From: Heyndrickxia shackletonii
GTDB lineage: Bacteria > Bacillota > Bacilli > Bacillales > Bacillaceae_C
Direction: 5' to 3'
Assembly (NCBI RefSeq): GCF_001420715.1
Contig: NZ_LJJC01000004.1
Location: 907,844 to 971,843, forward strand
DNA: 64,000 nt
Position 1 is the first letter of the stretch. Each line of letters starts with the position of its first letter. This document shows, piece after piece, positions 10,251-20,085 of this stretch. A program made the translations under genes and the position numbers. Below the pieces are notes generated by a model. The model searched no databases. It had not been told where the DNA came from and worked only from the letters and a program-made list of their open reading frames with translations.

Positions 10251-11474
10251 TTGGAATCATTCATATCGAAGATTGCCACTCTAGCAGAAAATTGTCATTG
10301 CGGTAATCATCATCCGATTACTATTGAAAAAATAACAGTCGGCAATGAAATGTTAAAAGATGCGGTTCGCTATATAGGAGAAAAAAACTATCAAAAGGTA
10401 AAAATCATTGTTGATAACCACACTTTTCAAGCAGCAGGGAAAGAGCTAGCAAATCAATTGGAAAGGGCTGATATTCCCTTTACTACATGTTATATCCTTC
10501 CTGACGAGAATCAAGATATTATTGCCGATGAAAGGGCATTGGTCCAAGTGCTGTTAGAATCATCCAAAGAAACGGATGTCATGGTTGCAGTTGGGGCGGG
10601 AACGATTCACGATATTGTTCGTTTTTGCAGTACAAAGATGGGAATTCCCTTTATTTCCATTCCTACTGCACCGTCTGTTGATGGCTTTACCTCAATGGGT
10701 GCTCCTTTAATCGTCAGAGGGGAAAAGAAAACTTTCCAAATGTCTTCACCAATTGCTATATTTGCAGATTTGACGGTTTTGAAGAATGCACCAAGAAAAA
10801 TGATTGCAGCCGGCTTTGGAGATATGATAGCAAAATTTACTTCTTTAGCGGACTGGAAATTTGGTCATCTTGTTGGCGGTGAGCCATATTGCAAAGCTGC
10901 GGCTCAAATTACCCGAGATGCACTAAATGCAAGTGTTAAAAATGTAGAAAAAATAAAAAAAGGTGATGAGGAAGGAATTCAAATATTAATAGAATCCCTG
11001 ATTGCATCCGGTCTGGCGATGCTTTTATTTGGGCACTCACATCCTGCCTCAGCCGGCGAACATCATCTTTCTCATTACTGGGAAATGGAATTCCTGCGGC
11101 AAAAACGCGCAGCGGTCCTGCATGGGGCTAAAGTAGGGATTGCTGCTTCCATTCTTGCAAAAATCTATAAATCAGAGTTCCTGCCATTCATTTGTAACGG
11201 AATGGAGGGAATAGACGAGAATTTGTATATAAAAATCAAGGAACATAAAGAAGAAATCAAGGCAGTTTATGAGCAAATACCGGATAGTATTTTGCTTCGC
11301 AAGTGGGTAGAGCAGCTGGGCGGTGAAACCCATCCTGAACAGCTTGGAATTGAGAATGATCTTGTCATAAAGGGATTAAATGAAGCACATAAACTAAGAG
11401 ACCGTTTTACGGCTTTAAAATTTTTGAATGAAATCGTTAAAATAAGGCGCGAATTTGCCAGTGAAATTTTGTAA
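10251..11474 (+). CDS. araM: AraM, sn-glycerol-1-phosphate dehydrogenase
   Basis: An iron-containing-alcohol-dehydrogenase-fold enzyme. In B. subtilis AraM (EgsA) reduces dihydroxyacetone phosphate to sn-glycerol 1-phosphate, used for archaeal-type ether lipids. The product (407 residues) has the nucleotide-binding motif VAVGAGTIHDIVRF and the metal-binding stretch around TAPSVDGFTS, D190 to H260. Its start is TTG after AGGAGGGG. Its presence inside the arabinose operon is conserved in Bacillus, though its link to arabinose is not understood. Confidence 0.92.
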   Translation: MESFISKIATLAENCHCGNHHPITIEKITVGNEMLKDAVRYIGEKNYQKVKIIVDNHTFQAAGKELANQLERADIPFTTCYILPDENQDIIADERALVQVLLESSKETDVMVAVGAGTIHDIVRFCSTKMGIPFISIPTAPSVDGFTSMGAPLIVRGEKKTFQMSSPIAIFADLTVLKNAPRKMIAAGFGDMIAKFTSLADWKFGHLVGGEPYCKAAAQITRDALNASVKNVEKIKKGDEEGIQILIESLIASGLAMLLFGHSHPASAGEHHLSHYWEMEFLRQKRAAVLHGAKVGIAASILAKIYKSEFLPFICNGMEGIDENLYIKIKEHKEEIKAVYEQIPDSILLRKWVEQLGGETHPEQLGIENDLVIKGLNEAHKLRDRFTALKFLNEIVKIRREFASEIL

Positions 11475-11486
11475 GGAAGTGAACAT

Positions 11487-12428
11487 ATGTCAAAAGCAGC
11501 AGCTTATAAAAATCCCATTATGGAACAACGGGCAGACCCGTTTATTTATAAACATACAGATGGTTATTACTATTTTACCGGATCCGTTCCGGAATATGAC
11601 AGAATCGAGGTCAGGAGAGCTAAAACGATACAGGAGCTTGGCACAGCCAGTCCCGTTGTAATATGGAGAAAATATAACAATGGGCCAATGAGTGCTAATA
11701 TATGGGCACCTGAAATTCATTATATTGACGGAAACTGGTATATCTATTTTGCGGCTGCAAGAGAGGATGCGATTTTTGACCACCGAATGTATGTCCTGGA
11801 AAATAAATCAGCAAATCCTTTAGAGGGGCATTGGACCGAAAAAGGCCAAGTCAAAACGGATTGGGAATCCTTCTCCCTCGATGCCACTACATTTGAACAT
11901 AAAGGGGAAAGGTATTACGTTTGGGCCCAAAAAGATCCGAATATAGCAGGAAACTCTAACCTCTACATTGCGAGAATGGTCAATCCTTGGACTATCGAAG
12001 CTCCACAAGTAATGATTACAAAGCCAGAATATGATTGGGAAAAGATTGGATTTATGGTTAATGAAGGTGCAGCCGTTCTAAAGCGAAACGGAAAGATCTT
12101 TCTTACATACTCAGCGAGTGCAACAGATGCTAATTATTGCATGGGATTGTTAACAGCAGATGAGTCTAGCGATCTACTAAATATAAAATCATGGAGTAAA
12201 TCGGAAAAACCTATTTTTCAAACAAACGAGAAAAATGGTTTATTTGGCCCTGGTCATAATAGTTTTACTGTATCTGAAGATGGAAGTACAGATATTTTAA
12301 TCTTTCATGCCCGCCATTATCAGGAGATTGAAGGCGACCCGCTTTGGGATCCAAACCGTCATACTCATGCACAGATGATTTCTTGGAATGAAGATGGAAC
12401 TCCGCATTTTGGTGATCCACATATTTAA
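11487..12428 (+). CDS. GH43 family arabinofuranosidase/arabinosidase
   Basis: A five-bladed beta-propeller glycosidase of 313 residues. The three catalytic acids of GH43 are visible: D17 (EQRADPFIY), D131 (SLDATTF) and E192 (MVNEGAAVL). There is no signal peptide, so the substrate is probably a short imported arabinan or arabinoxylan fragment. It sits 12 bp after araM in the same operon. The exact linkage (alpha-1,5 exo, alpha-1,3 debranching, or xylosidase) cannot be read from the sequence. The GH43 subfamily is not assigned. Confidence 0.85.
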   Translation: MSKAAAYKNPIMEQRADPFIYKHTDGYYYFTGSVPEYDRIEVRRAKTIQELGTASPVVIWRKYNNGPMSANIWAPEIHYIDGNWYIYFAAAREDAIFDHRMYVLENKSANPLEGHWTEKGQVKTDWESFSLDATTFEHKGERYYVWAQKDPNIAGNSNLYIARMVNPWTIEAPQVMITKPEYDWEKIGFMVNEGAAVLKRNGKIFLTYSASATDANYCMGLLTADESSDLLNIKSWSKSEKPIFQTNEKNGLFGPGHNSFTVSEDGSTDILIFHARHYQEIEGDPLWDPNRHTHAQMISWNEDGTPHFGDPHI

Positions 12429-12522
12429 GGGGCAGCTACAATGTCCCTAGTTTTTTAATAGACTAAATATCTAACAATTTTTTGTAAAGGAGTAATATTA
12501 TTTATGTTTCACAACATGCAAA

Positions 12523-12560
12523 ATACCATACAAGTTGAGGGCGAAAACCGTACAAGTTAA
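12523..12560 (+). promoter_or_regulatory. Two direct AraR half-sites upstream of araN
   Basis: CCATACAAGTT and CCGTACAAGTT repeat 22 bp apart (two helical turns). Each resembles the right half of an AraR box. They lie about 200 bp upstream of the core promoter region and could act as an upstream operator. Confidence 0.4.
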
Positions 12561-12752
12561 ACTACCTCATTTGATATAATGGTCTGCTAAGTCAATGGAA
12601 GGATATATTTTTAACATGGTAATCAGTTCACAAAAGTATCTGTAATATACGATTATCAAGGGATTAATAAGGAGAAAAAACCTTTCGTTTATACAGAGTA
12701 AATATATAATTTTATTTACCTGAAAATGTTCGCACAACTTTCAGAATATTCA

Positions 12753-12777
12753 TTGACATGTACGGAATAGATATAAT
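12753..12777 (+). promoter_or_regulatory. araN promoter region with AraR operator
   Basis: TTGACATGTACG is identical to the araB promoter/operator core. A TATAAT lies at 12772-12777, but only 13 bp after TTGACA, so the true -35 may be TTCATT at 12749 (17-bp spacer). The AraR-like sequence ACATGTACGGAATAGA overlaps either version. Confidence 0.5.
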
Positions 12778-12793
12778 AAACTGGAAATAATTA

Positions 12794-12807
12794 AGAAATC
12801 GATTTCT
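12794..12807 (+). promoter_or_regulatory. 14-bp perfect palindrome, possible LacI/CcpA-type operator
   Basis: AGAAATCGATTTCT is a perfect palindrome with the CG centre of LacI/CcpA-family sites. It sits just after the araN promoter. It may be a second cre or belong to another LacI-type regulator. Confidence 0.35.
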
Positions 12808-12938
12808 ATATGTTGCGAATACTACTCTGTTAACTGAAAAGAGGGTGAAAACAAATAGGGGATAGATGAAGCCAAGTATATTCATTCAAAGCAATTTATA
12901 TAAAAAATAGAATCCTAGATTTTAAGTTGTTTCAAATT

Positions 12939-12952
12939 TGAAAGCGCTTATA
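12939..12952 (+). promoter_or_regulatory. cre site in the araN leader
   Basis: TGAAAGCGCTTATA fits TGNAARCGNWWWCA except for one base near the end. It lies 90 bp upstream of araN. The rest of the 600-bp gap 12429-13040 shows no convincing gene. Confidence 0.6.
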
Positions 12953-13040
12953 TGGCTGGTTATTAACAAGAAACAGTTCTAAACATTTATGCTCTGTTTA
13001 TGAAAGCTGGAAGAAATCATATCATTTAGAGGTGATAATC

Positions 13041-14366
13041 ATGAGTATTTTTAAAAAGCCGCGTAAAGTGGTAGCGATGTTACTAGTGCTTGTACTTTCA
13101 ATATCCTTTGCATTAGCTGGATGCAGTTCCAAGAGCTCCACGAAAACAAGTGACGGAAAGACAAAATTTGAAATGTGGACATTTGTGCAACAGCATGCAG
13201 ATTATTGGAAAGATGCAGCAGAGACTTGGAATAAAAATAATCCGAAAGAGAAAATTGACCTAAAAATAAATGTTCTGCCGTTTGATCAAATGTTTCAAAA
13301 GCTGCAGGTTGCTTTAAATTCTGGAAGCGGTGCACCTGATATTGCAGATATTGAAATTGGACAATTTGCCAATTTCACCAAGAATAAAACAGTTCCGTTT
13401 GAAGACTTGACGAAGAATGTAGAACCGTATCTTTCCGACTTAGTGAAGTCACGGGTGGATAACTATACGTATAACAATAAAATTTACGGTTTGGATTACC
13501 ACGTCGGTACAACGGTTGTTTATTATAACATGGATATTATGAAACAAGCAGGAATTGATCCTGCGAAAATTAAAACATGGGCTGACTATGTAAACGCAGG
13601 CAAGACAGTAAAAGAAAAAACAGGCAAATACATGACTTCCGTTGAAACGAATGCAAGTTTCGTATTCAATGCATTAGTTTCCCAGCAACACTCAGATGTG
13701 CTGAAAGATGGCAAAGCAAATTTAGCTGATGAAAAAAATGTAAACGCATTAAAACTCCTCCAAGATATGATTTACAAGGATGGAATTGCGAAAAAGGCGG
13801 AGGGCGGCAGTCAGGATAATGAAGAGTATTTCTCTGCATTTAACAAAGGAAACTATGCTTCTGTTGTAATGCCTGCATGGTATATGAGCCGTATGGTGAC
13901 ATATATGAAAAATCTCTCAGGAAAAATTCAAATTGAACCACTTCCAATCTTTAATGAGGGGGATGATCGTTCGGCAGGATTAGGTGGAACAGCTACTGTT
14001 GTTACAAAACAAGCACATGATAAAGAGTTGGCGAAGAAATTTGTCGTGGAATCGAAGGCAAGCAAGGAAGGGGCTATCAAACAATGGACGATTCTAGGAT
14101 TTGACCCAATTCGTTCCGATGTTTGGACATCAGATGAAATGAAAGCAAAAAATAAATACACGGATTATTTTGGGGTAGATATCTTCCAAAAATTAGCCGA
14201 TTTAAAAGATGAAATTGGTACGTTGAGTTTCACAAATAAGGATTACCCATTTGTCAGTGATCAATTATTAACCAATGCAATACCTAAAATCATGAATAAA
14301 CAGGCAGATGTAACATCAACGCTTGAAGCTGCGGATGCAGCGGCAGATAAAAAAATTAACAAGTAA
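13041..14366 (+). CDS. araN: AraN, arabinose/arabino-oligosaccharide-binding lipoprotein
   Basis: The extracellular substrate-binding component of the arabino-oligosaccharide ABC importer. The start is the ATG at 13041, with AGAGGTG seven bases before it; a GTG at 13032 lies inside that site. A lipoprotein signal ends at the lipobox LAGC, with lipidated C28. The mature part is a family 1 solute-binding protein of about 415 residues. It heads the araNPQ transcript. No ATPase is encoded here, as in B. subtilis, where the shared ATPase MsmX powers AraNPQ. Confidence 0.92.
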   Translation: MSIFKKPRKVVAMLLVLVLSISFALAGCSSKSSTKTSDGKTKFEMWTFVQQHADYWKDAAETWNKNNPKEKIDLKINVLPFDQMFQKLQVALNSGSGAPDIADIEIGQFANFTKNKTVPFEDLTKNVEPYLSDLVKSRVDNYTYNNKIYGLDYHVGTTVVYYNMDIMKQAGIDPAKIKTWADYVNAGKTVKEKTGKYMTSVETNASFVFNALVSQQHSDVLKDGKANLADEKNVNALKLLQDMIYKDGIAKKAEGGSQDNEEYFSAFNKGNYASVVMPAWYMSRMVTYMKNLSGKIQIEPLPIFNEGDDRSAGLGGTATVVTKQAHDKELAKKFVVESKASKEGAIKQWTILGFDPIRSDVWTSDEMKAKNKYTDYFGVDIFQKLADLKDEIGTLSFTNKDYPFVSDQLLTNAIPKIMNKQADVTSTLEAADAAADKKINK

Positions 14367-14423
14367 TGTGAAGTGATGAAACGGGTGGGTGGGTAGGATT
14401 TTTACGAACAGGAGGGGATAGAT

Positions 14424-15365
14424 TTGGAGTCAAGCACAGGGCAAACAAACTTGCAGCGTAATGTTAAGTTTCCGGTTCCCCAAAGGAAAAAGTGGAATAA
14501 GCAAAAGATTGCACCGTACCTCTTTATATTACCATTTATCCTTATTTTTCTAGTATTTACGGTGTATCCGTTTATTAATGCCTTTATTATGAGTTTTCAA
14601 GAGCTGCAAGGGTTAGATGATACAACATTTGTTGGACTGAAGAACTTTAAACAATTAATTCATGATCCGGTGTTCTATACCGTTCTGTGGAATGTTATTC
14701 GGTATACTTTCTGGACGATTTTAATACTGATTCCGGTGCCATTAATTTTAGCGGTTGTTATGAATTTAGATACGACAAAGTTCAAGTCGCTTTTTCGTTC
14801 CATCTTCTTTCTTCCGGTTCTTACATCAACAGTTATTGCGGGGATTGTATTCCGTTTTGCTTTTAGCAGAGAAAAAACAGGTGTTTTTAACTCATGGATT
14901 GGCCACCTTGGGATCAAACCCGTTGATTGGTTAGACGGTGCCCATACAGGGATGTTCGCTTTAGTTGTTATTTGCGTATGGAGATGGATGGGAGTAAATA
15001 TGATTTACTTTTTGTCGGGTTTACAAAGTATTCCGAAAGAGCTTTATGAATGTGCCGAAATTGATGGTGCAAGCACATGGGCAAAGTTTAAAAATATTAC
15101 GATGCCGATGATTAAACCTATTACGACTTATGTACTAACAATTTCCATTCTAGCTGGATTCTCTTTGTTTAATGAAAGCTATGTTTATTGGGGAGCTAGT
15201 TCACCAAACAATATTGGTGCTACCTTCTTAACCTATATTTATAAAAGCGCTTTTGGACAAGGTGAATTTGGCTACGCATGTGCATTAGGGGTTGCGATGT
15301 TTATTATCGTAATGGTCATTAATTTTATTCAAGTTTCCGTTAGAGGCTTGTTTAAGGAGGACTAA
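14424..15365 (+). CDS. araP: AraP, arabino-oligosaccharide ABC transporter permease
   Basis: A membrane permease of 313 residues of the MalF/UgpA type. Six hydrophobic segments are visible, and the cytoplasmic EAA loop (ECAEIDGASTWAKFKNITMP, about 210-230) contacts the ATPase. It starts at TTG after AGGAGGGG. It is 57 bp from araN and 2 bp from araQ. Confidence 0.92.
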   Translation: MESSTGQTNLQRNVKFPVPQRKKWNKQKIAPYLFILPFILIFLVFTVYPFINAFIMSFQELQGLDDTTFVGLKNFKQLIHDPVFYTVLWNVIRYTFWTILILIPVPLILAVVMNLDTTKFKSLFRSIFFLPVLTSTVIAGIVFRFAFSREKTGVFNSWIGHLGIKPVDWLDGAHTGMFALVVICVWRWMGVNMIYFLSGLQSIPKELYECAEIDGASTWAKFKNITMPMIKPITTYVLTISILAGFSLFNESYVYWGASSPNNIGATFLTYIYKSAFGQGEFGYACALGVAMFIIVMVINFIQVSVRGLFKED

Positions 15366-15367
15366 GG

Positions 15368-16207
15368 ATGAAGACCAGAAGAAAAATTACAACCATTGTC
15401 ACCTTTATATTACTAACAATAATCGGAATTATTATTTTGATTCCCTTTTGGTTTCTATTAGTCTCCTCTTTTAAGCCGGCATCTGATATTTTTGGCCAAG
15501 GTCTGAATGTCCATCTGGATTTTTCAAAAATGAGTTTTAAGAATTACCTTCAATTATTTACAAATAATGATGGAATATATTGGACATGGTTTAAAAACAG
15601 TGTACTGATTACAGTAATTCAAACATTGCTTGTTCTATTATTCAGTTCAATGGTTGGTTATGCACTTGCACAGTACACGTTTAAAGGGCGGAATTTTATC
15701 TTTGGTTTAGTGCTTGTTATGTTAATGGTACCTGGTGATATATTATTTATCCCTATGTATAAATTAGTGACGAATTTAGGTTTGATGGATTCATTTGCAG
15801 GAGTTATTTTACCTGGGATTATTCCGCCTGCTACCGTTTTCTTTTTTAGACAATATGCGATAGGTCTTCCACGTGATTATGCGGAAGCAGCCAGAATAGA
15901 TGGTGCCGGAGAATTTCGTATCTTTACGCAAATTTATGCGCCGATGATGAAACCGGCATTTGGGGCAATGACCATTATGACTTCCATGAATGTATGGAAT
16001 AATTTCCTGTGGCCGTTGGTGGTAATGAGATCAGATGAAAATCTCGTCATACCTGCCGGGCTATTAACAGCCATGACACCGTATGGTAATAACTACGATA
16101 TTGTATTTGCAGGATCCATGATGTCGATTATTCCTATTATCATCCTATTCTTATTTAATCAAAAGTCCTTTATCAATGGTATGACAATCGGCGGAATAAA
16201 AGGCTGA
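15368..16207 (+). CDS. araQ: AraQ, arabino-oligosaccharide ABC transporter permease
   Basis: The second permease, 279 residues, of the MalG/UgpE type. The EAA loop is EAARIDGAGEFRIFTQIYAP (about 175-195), and the C-terminus ends with the family's GMTIGGIKG. It is placed directly after araP with AAGGAGGAC as binding site. Confidence 0.93.
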   Translation: MKTRRKITTIVTFILLTIIGIIILIPFWFLLVSSFKPASDIFGQGLNVHLDFSKMSFKNYLQLFTNNDGIYWTWFKNSVLITVIQTLLVLLFSSMVGYALAQYTFKGRNFIFGLVLVMLMVPGDILFIPMYKLVTNLGLMDSFAGVILPGIIPPATVFFFRQYAIGLPRDYAEAARIDGAGEFRIFTQIYAPMMKPAFGAMTIMTSMNVWNNFLWPLVVMRSDENLVIPAGLLTAMTPYGNNYDIVFAGSMMSIIPIIILFLFNQKSFINGMTIGGIKG

Positions 16208-16235
16208 TGTATGTTAAGAGAAGAGGTGCTTTTCT

Positions 16236-16904
16236 ATGATCAATAAAGAAAACTTAGTTATGAAAGCAACAAATCTCGTTTGGGCAGCGTTTTTAATTGG
16301 GGGATGTGCCATCGTTACAAGTTTCCTGTTTGTTTTCCTTCTATTAAATGTGAAACTGTCTTTTTTGACACTACCATTCTACTTAATAGCGTTTTTATTG
16401 TTCGGTCCTACTTTGAGTGCCATTTTTGAAACGGTCTTTCAATGTATTATCGGTGGGAAGGGAAACGTAATAAAAAGCTATTTTAGGATATATAAAGAAG
16501 GATTCATTTCCTCCATAAAAGTATGGCTGCCATACTTTTTGCTGACGGTTATTCTGTTTGGAGATTTATATTATATTGGTTTTAGCAAACAGACTGCCTA
16601 TGCACTTCCCCTTATTTATATCCTTATCATTGTCATGATTATTAGCTATGTTTATTCACTTGTTTTGCATACAAAATTCATTATGAAGATAAGGGATATA
16701 TTAAAATTTTCACTGTACTTAACCATTAATCGGCCGATTACATCGCTTACGATCATCTTTTTCGTTTTAGCAGTTTACCTATTTTTTAGATTTGCAAGCA
16801 GTCTTGCTATTTTTGGAGCACTTCCATTGTTTGCTTTCGTTACTTTATATTCCATGCGAAAAATGCTTGGAGCTATTGAAGCGAAATTTGTGAACGCAGC
16901 ATAA
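16236..16904 (+). CDS. DUF624/YesL-like membrane protein
   Basis: A 222-residue integral membrane protein with five to six hydrophobic segments and few charged loops. Its layout (FGPTLSAIFE after the second helix, the central FKEGF-like IYKEGFISSIK segment, and the repeat of hydrophobic helices) resembles the DUF624/YesL proteins often found beside sugar ABC importers. The similarity is distant and function is unknown. It is the last gene of the araNPQ transcript, followed by a terminator. Confidence 0.6.
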   Translation: MINKENLVMKATNLVWAAFLIGGCAIVTSFLFVFLLLNVKLSFLTLPFYLIAFLLFGPTLSAIFETVFQCIIGGKGNVIKSYFRIYKEGFISSIKVWLPYFLLTVILFGDLYYIGFSKQTAYALPLIYILIIVMIISYVYSLVLHTKFIMKIRDILKFSLYLTINRPITSLTIIFFVLAVYLFFRFASSLAIFGALPLFAFVTLYSMRKMLGAIEAKFVNAA

Positions 16905-16924
16905 TCACTTTTTTAAGTTTAATA

Positions 16925-16969
16925 GAAAGAGGTTGCCAAAGGTGCGGGTTTTGGAAGCCTCTTTTTCTT
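16925..16969 (+). terminator. Rho-independent terminator after araNPQ-DUF624
   Basis: The stem AAGAGGTTGCCAAA pairs with TTTGGAAGCCTCTT with one mismatch or bulge, followed by TTTCTTAT. It ends the transport transcript before the second GH51 gene. Confidence 0.8.
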
Positions 16970-17055
16970 ATAAGGGCACTATTTCAAAATGAAATCATCA
17001 ACATTTATCAGAAGTTTTGTCGCTAAGGAATCTAGTAGGAAGAAGGAGAGAAAGA

Positions 17056-18540
17056 ATGAATAAAGTGATCATTAATAGTGATATTGAAAAAGGTACAATC
17101 TCTAAGCATATTTATGGGCAATTCGCTGAACATTTAGGGAGATGTATTTATGAAGGAATATGGGTCGGGGAGGATTCCATTATTCCGAATACAAAAGGGA
17201 TCCGCAATGATGTTTTAGAAGCTTTAAAACAGCTTCAAATACCGGTGCTTCGCTGGCCGGGGGGATGTTTTGCCGATGAATATCATTGGAAGGATGGAAT
17301 TGGTCCGAGAGAAAATCGCAAGAGAATGGTTAATACGCATTGGGGCGGTGTAGTAGAAAATAATCATTTTGGTACACATGAGTTTATGTTGTTATGTGAA
17401 TTGCTGGAATGCGAACCTTACATATGTGGAAATGTTGGGAGCGGGACAGTCCAAGAAATGTCGGAATGGGTGGAATATATGACATTTGACGGTGAATCTC
17501 CGATGGCAAACTGGAGAAAGGAAAACGGCAGGGAAAAGCCGTGGAAATTAAAATATTTTGGAGTTGGCAATGAAAATTGGGGATGCGGCGGCAATATGCG
17601 TCCGGAATATTACGCAGATTTGTATAGACGTTATCAAACATATGCCCGTAATTATGGGGACAACAGGCTTTACAAAATAGCCGGCGGAGCAAATATTGAT
17701 GACTATAATTGGACAGAAACGTTGATGGAACGCGCCTCTTCGTTAATGGATGGTTTGAGTTTACATTACTATACAATACCTGGGGACTTTTGGAAGGGAA
17801 AAGGATCATCCTTACAATTTTCCGAGCAAGAATGGTTCATTACGATGCAAAAGGCATTGTATATGGATGAATTAATCACAAAACATAGTACGATTATGGA
17901 TAAATACGATCCCGAGAAAAGAGTTAGTTTAATCATAGATGAATGGGGCACATGGTTTGATGTAGAACCGGGAACGAATCCAGGATTTCTTTATCAACAA
18001 AATTCTATACGTGATGCTATTGTTGCGGCACTTCATTTTCATATTTTTCATCAACATTGTGACCGCGTACATATGGCAAATATTGCGCAGACGGTAAATG
18101 TGCTGCAGGCAATGGTTTTAACAGAAGGGGAAAAAATGCTGAAAACACCTACCTATTATATTTTTGACATGTTTAAAGTCCATCAGGATGCAGCATTATT
18201 ATCCCTTGAGACTGACATTGAGAATATAGCAGTGGAGGATTTTCATTTACCAAAGGTTAGTGTATCAGCATCGAAGAATGATAGCGGGCAAATTCATATT
18301 AGCCTTTGTAATATGAGCCTTTCAGAAAAAACAGATGTAAACATCCAGCTGCGAGGAGTCAATAAAATTGCGGAGATTTCCGGTGAAATCCTTACAGCGG
18401 ATTATCGCAATGCCCATAATTCGTTTGAAAATCCAGAAGCGGTCAAGCCTGAAAATTTTACTGAATTTACATTAATAGACCAATTTATTGAAGTGAGCCT
18501 CCCGCCAATGTCGATCATCATGCTTTCTGTAAAAGAGTAG
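17056..18540 (+). CDS. Second alpha-N-arabinofuranosidase, GH51
   Basis: A cytoplasmic GH51 enzyme of 494 residues, clearly diverged from abfA at 8668. Acid/base E173 ([10 protein letters not shown]) and nucleophile E296 (IIDEWGTWF) are in place. The ATG at 17056 follows AAGGAGAG; the frame extends upstream but without a better site. The [19 protein letters not shown] start and [18 protein letters not shown] segment are typical of the GH51 subgroup resembling B. subtilis AbfB (Xsa). Two GH51 enzymes suggest different arabinose linkages or chain lengths. It follows the terminator of the araNPQ unit, so it needs its own promoter, which I cannot define. Confidence 0.92.
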   Translation: MNKVIINSDIEKGTISKHIYGQFAEHLGRCIYEGIWVGEDSIIPNTKGIRNDVLEALKQLQIPVLRWPGGCFADEYHWKDGIGPRENRKRMVNTHWGGVVENNHFGTHEFMLLCELLECEPYICGNVGSGTVQEMSEWVEYMTFDGESPMANWRKENGREKPWKLKYFGVGNENWGCGGNMRPEYYADLYRRYQTYARNYGDNRLYKIAGGANIDDYNWTETLMERASSLMDGLSLHYYTIPGDFWKGKGSSLQFSEQEWFITMQKALYMDELITKHSTIMDKYDPEKRVSLIIDEWGTWFDVEPGTNPGFLYQQNSIRDAIVAALHFHIFHQHCDRVHMANIAQTVNVLQAMVLTEGEKMLKTPTYYIFDMFKVHQDAALLSLETDIENIAVEDFHLPKVSVSASKNDSGQIHISLCNMSLSEKTDVNIQLRGVNKIAEISGEILTADYRNAHNSFENPEAVKPENFTEFTLIDQFIEVSLPPMSIIMLSVKE

Positions 18541-18558
18541 GAAAATGGAGGCGAAGAG

Positions 18559-18819
18559 ATGCCGGAAAAATCTTTATGTAAAGGCTGTTCCCAAACCGTT
18601 CATGTTGCTAAGAAAGAAATAGCAGCATTATTAGAAATGCAAACAAAAAGCTTTTCCGATTTGGTTACCGATGCTATTTATCAAGAAAGACTGGAAAAAT
18701 GTAATCATTGCCCGAATTTGCTCTATGGAACAACATGTCAGTATTGCGGTTGTCTTGTTCAATATAAGGCGAAATTTCCTGACAAGCATTGTGCTTCACC
18801 AGATAATCCGCAATGGTAA
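18559..18819 (+). CDS. Small Cys-rich protein, possible zinc-binding (DUF6171-like)
   Basis: 86 residues with eight Cys: C7 and C10 (CKGC), C48 and C51 (CNHC), C60, C63 and C65 (CQYCGC) and C78. The spacing suggests one or two zinc ribbons. A good GGAGGCGAAGAG site precedes the ATG. It lies 18 bp after the GH51 gene, so it is probably co-transcribed. I recall similar small proteins annotated as DUF6171 but I am not certain. The function is unknown. Confidence 0.7.
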   Translation: MPEKSLCKGCSQTVHVAKKEIAALLEMQTKSFSDLVTDAIYQERLEKCNHCPNLLYGTTCQYCGCLVQYKAKFPDKHCASPDNPQW

Positions 18820-18864
18820 GATAACATAATATTTTCAAGTTGATATGGTAAATGGAATTTAACA

Positions 18865-18880
18865 ACTTATACGAACATAG
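18865..18880 (+). promoter_or_regulatory. Possible AraR box upstream of the M24 peptidase
   Basis: ACTTATACGAACATAG matches 11 of 16 bases of the AraR consensus and 12 of 16 of the araR autoregulatory box. It lies 50 bp upstream of an Xaa-Pro peptidase gene, which would tie that peptidase to arabinose. Confidence 0.35.
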
Positions 18881-18930
18881 ATGATAATCACAATGGAAGA
18901 TTGAAATTCTAAACATTTGGAGGAATTATC

Positions 18931-19995
18931 ATGGGAAATTTAAATATGTTAAGAGAATCATTGGACCAAATTGGTATTGATGGTCTACTAGTAACAAGCG
19001 ATGTTAACCGTCGATATTTAACTGGGTTTACAGGCTCAGCAGGGACAGTTGTGATTACCAAAACAGAGGCAATCCTTTTGGTTGATTTCCGATATGTGGA
19101 GCAAGCGCAAAATCAGGCAAAAGGGTTTACCATCAAAGTATTAGAAAAGGCTACTATTTTTGAAGAGGTGGCTAATCTAACGGAAAAATTAAAGATTAGC
19201 AAAATTGGTTTTGAAGAAAAAAATATTACTTATTATTTACTTTCCAAATATCAGGGAAAAGTAAAAGCGGAAATGGTACCTGTATCAGATGTTGTGGAAA
19301 AGCTTCGTATGATTAAAACAAAAGACGAGATACAAATCATTAAGACCGCAGCGGAAATGACAGATGCCGCATTCGCACATATTTTAGAGTTCATTCGTCC
19401 CGGAATAACGGAACTGGATGTCTCAAATGAACTGGAATTTCAAATGCGGAAGTTAGGGGCAACATCTTCCGCCTATGATACAATCGTGGCTTCCGGTTAT
19501 CGCGGGGCATTGCCGCACGGTGTAGCAAGCACGAAAGTAATCGAAAAAGGCGATATGGTCACTATTGATGTTGGTGCATATTACAAAGGATACAGGGCGG
19601 ATTTAACCAGAACCATCGCTGTTGGTGAACCGAAGGAGGAATTAAAAGGCATTTATACGATTGTATATGATGCGTTATCAAGGGCCCTTGAAGGAATCAA
19701 AGCGGGGATTACTGGTAAACAAGCTGATGCTTTTACGCGGGATTATATCACGGAAAAAGGATATGGAGATAAGTACGGACATGGATCAGGACATGGAATT
19801 GGTCTGGATATTCATGAAGAAATCTTTATGTCGCCAAAATGCGAGCAGTTGATTGAACCGGGAATGGTTCTGACGGTTGAACCTGGTATCTATCTCCCTG
19901 GTATCGGGGGAGTAAGAATTGAAGATGATATTGTTATTACGAAATCTGGTAACGAAATAATAACGAAATCACCTAAAGAACTCATTATATTGTAA
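18931..19995 (+). CDS. M24 family Xaa-Pro peptidase (prolidase/aminopeptidase P type)
   Basis: A dinuclear-metal peptidase that cleaves X-Pro bonds. It has 354 residues: an N-terminal creatinase-like domain (1-120) and a C-terminal pita-bread domain. All five metal ligands are visible: D213, D224, H288, E317 and E331. GGAGGAATTATC precedes the ATG. It is the first of three M24 paralogues in the window and is close to that at 41291 (both begin VT-N/S-x-NRRYLTGFTG-like). It lies inside the arabinose block, which is unusual for a peptidase. A strong hairpin terminator follows. Confidence 0.92.
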   Translation: MGNLNMLRESLDQIGIDGLLVTSDVNRRYLTGFTGSAGTVVITKTEAILLVDFRYVEQAQNQAKGFTIKVLEKATIFEEVANLTEKLKISKIGFEEKNITYYLLSKYQGKVKAEMVPVSDVVEKLRMIKTKDEIQIIKTAAEMTDAAFAHILEFIRPGITELDVSNELEFQMRKLGATSSAYDTIVASGYRGALPHGVASTKVIEKGDMVTIDVGAYYKGYRADLTRTIAVGEPKEELKGIYTIVYDALSRALEGIKAGITGKQADAFTRDYITEKGYGDKYGHGSGHGIGLDIHEEIFMSPKCEQLIEPGMVLTVEPGIYLPGIGGVRIEDDIVITKSGNEIITKSPKELIIL

Positions 19996-20036
19996 AGAAA
20001 GAGGAGCGTGTTTTGATATCACGCTCCTTTCTTTAT
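19994..20036 (+). terminator. Rho-independent terminator after the M24 gene
   Basis: GGAGCGTG pairs with CACGCTCC, extended by AAAGAAAG/CTTTCTTT around a 2-nt bulge, with a T-rich end. It may also serve the convergent AraC-family gene. Confidence 0.8.
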
Positions 20037-20085
20037 TCATATGAATTCTCTGCTTTCAAGAGTTTCTAAAATTATTATGTTGAGA

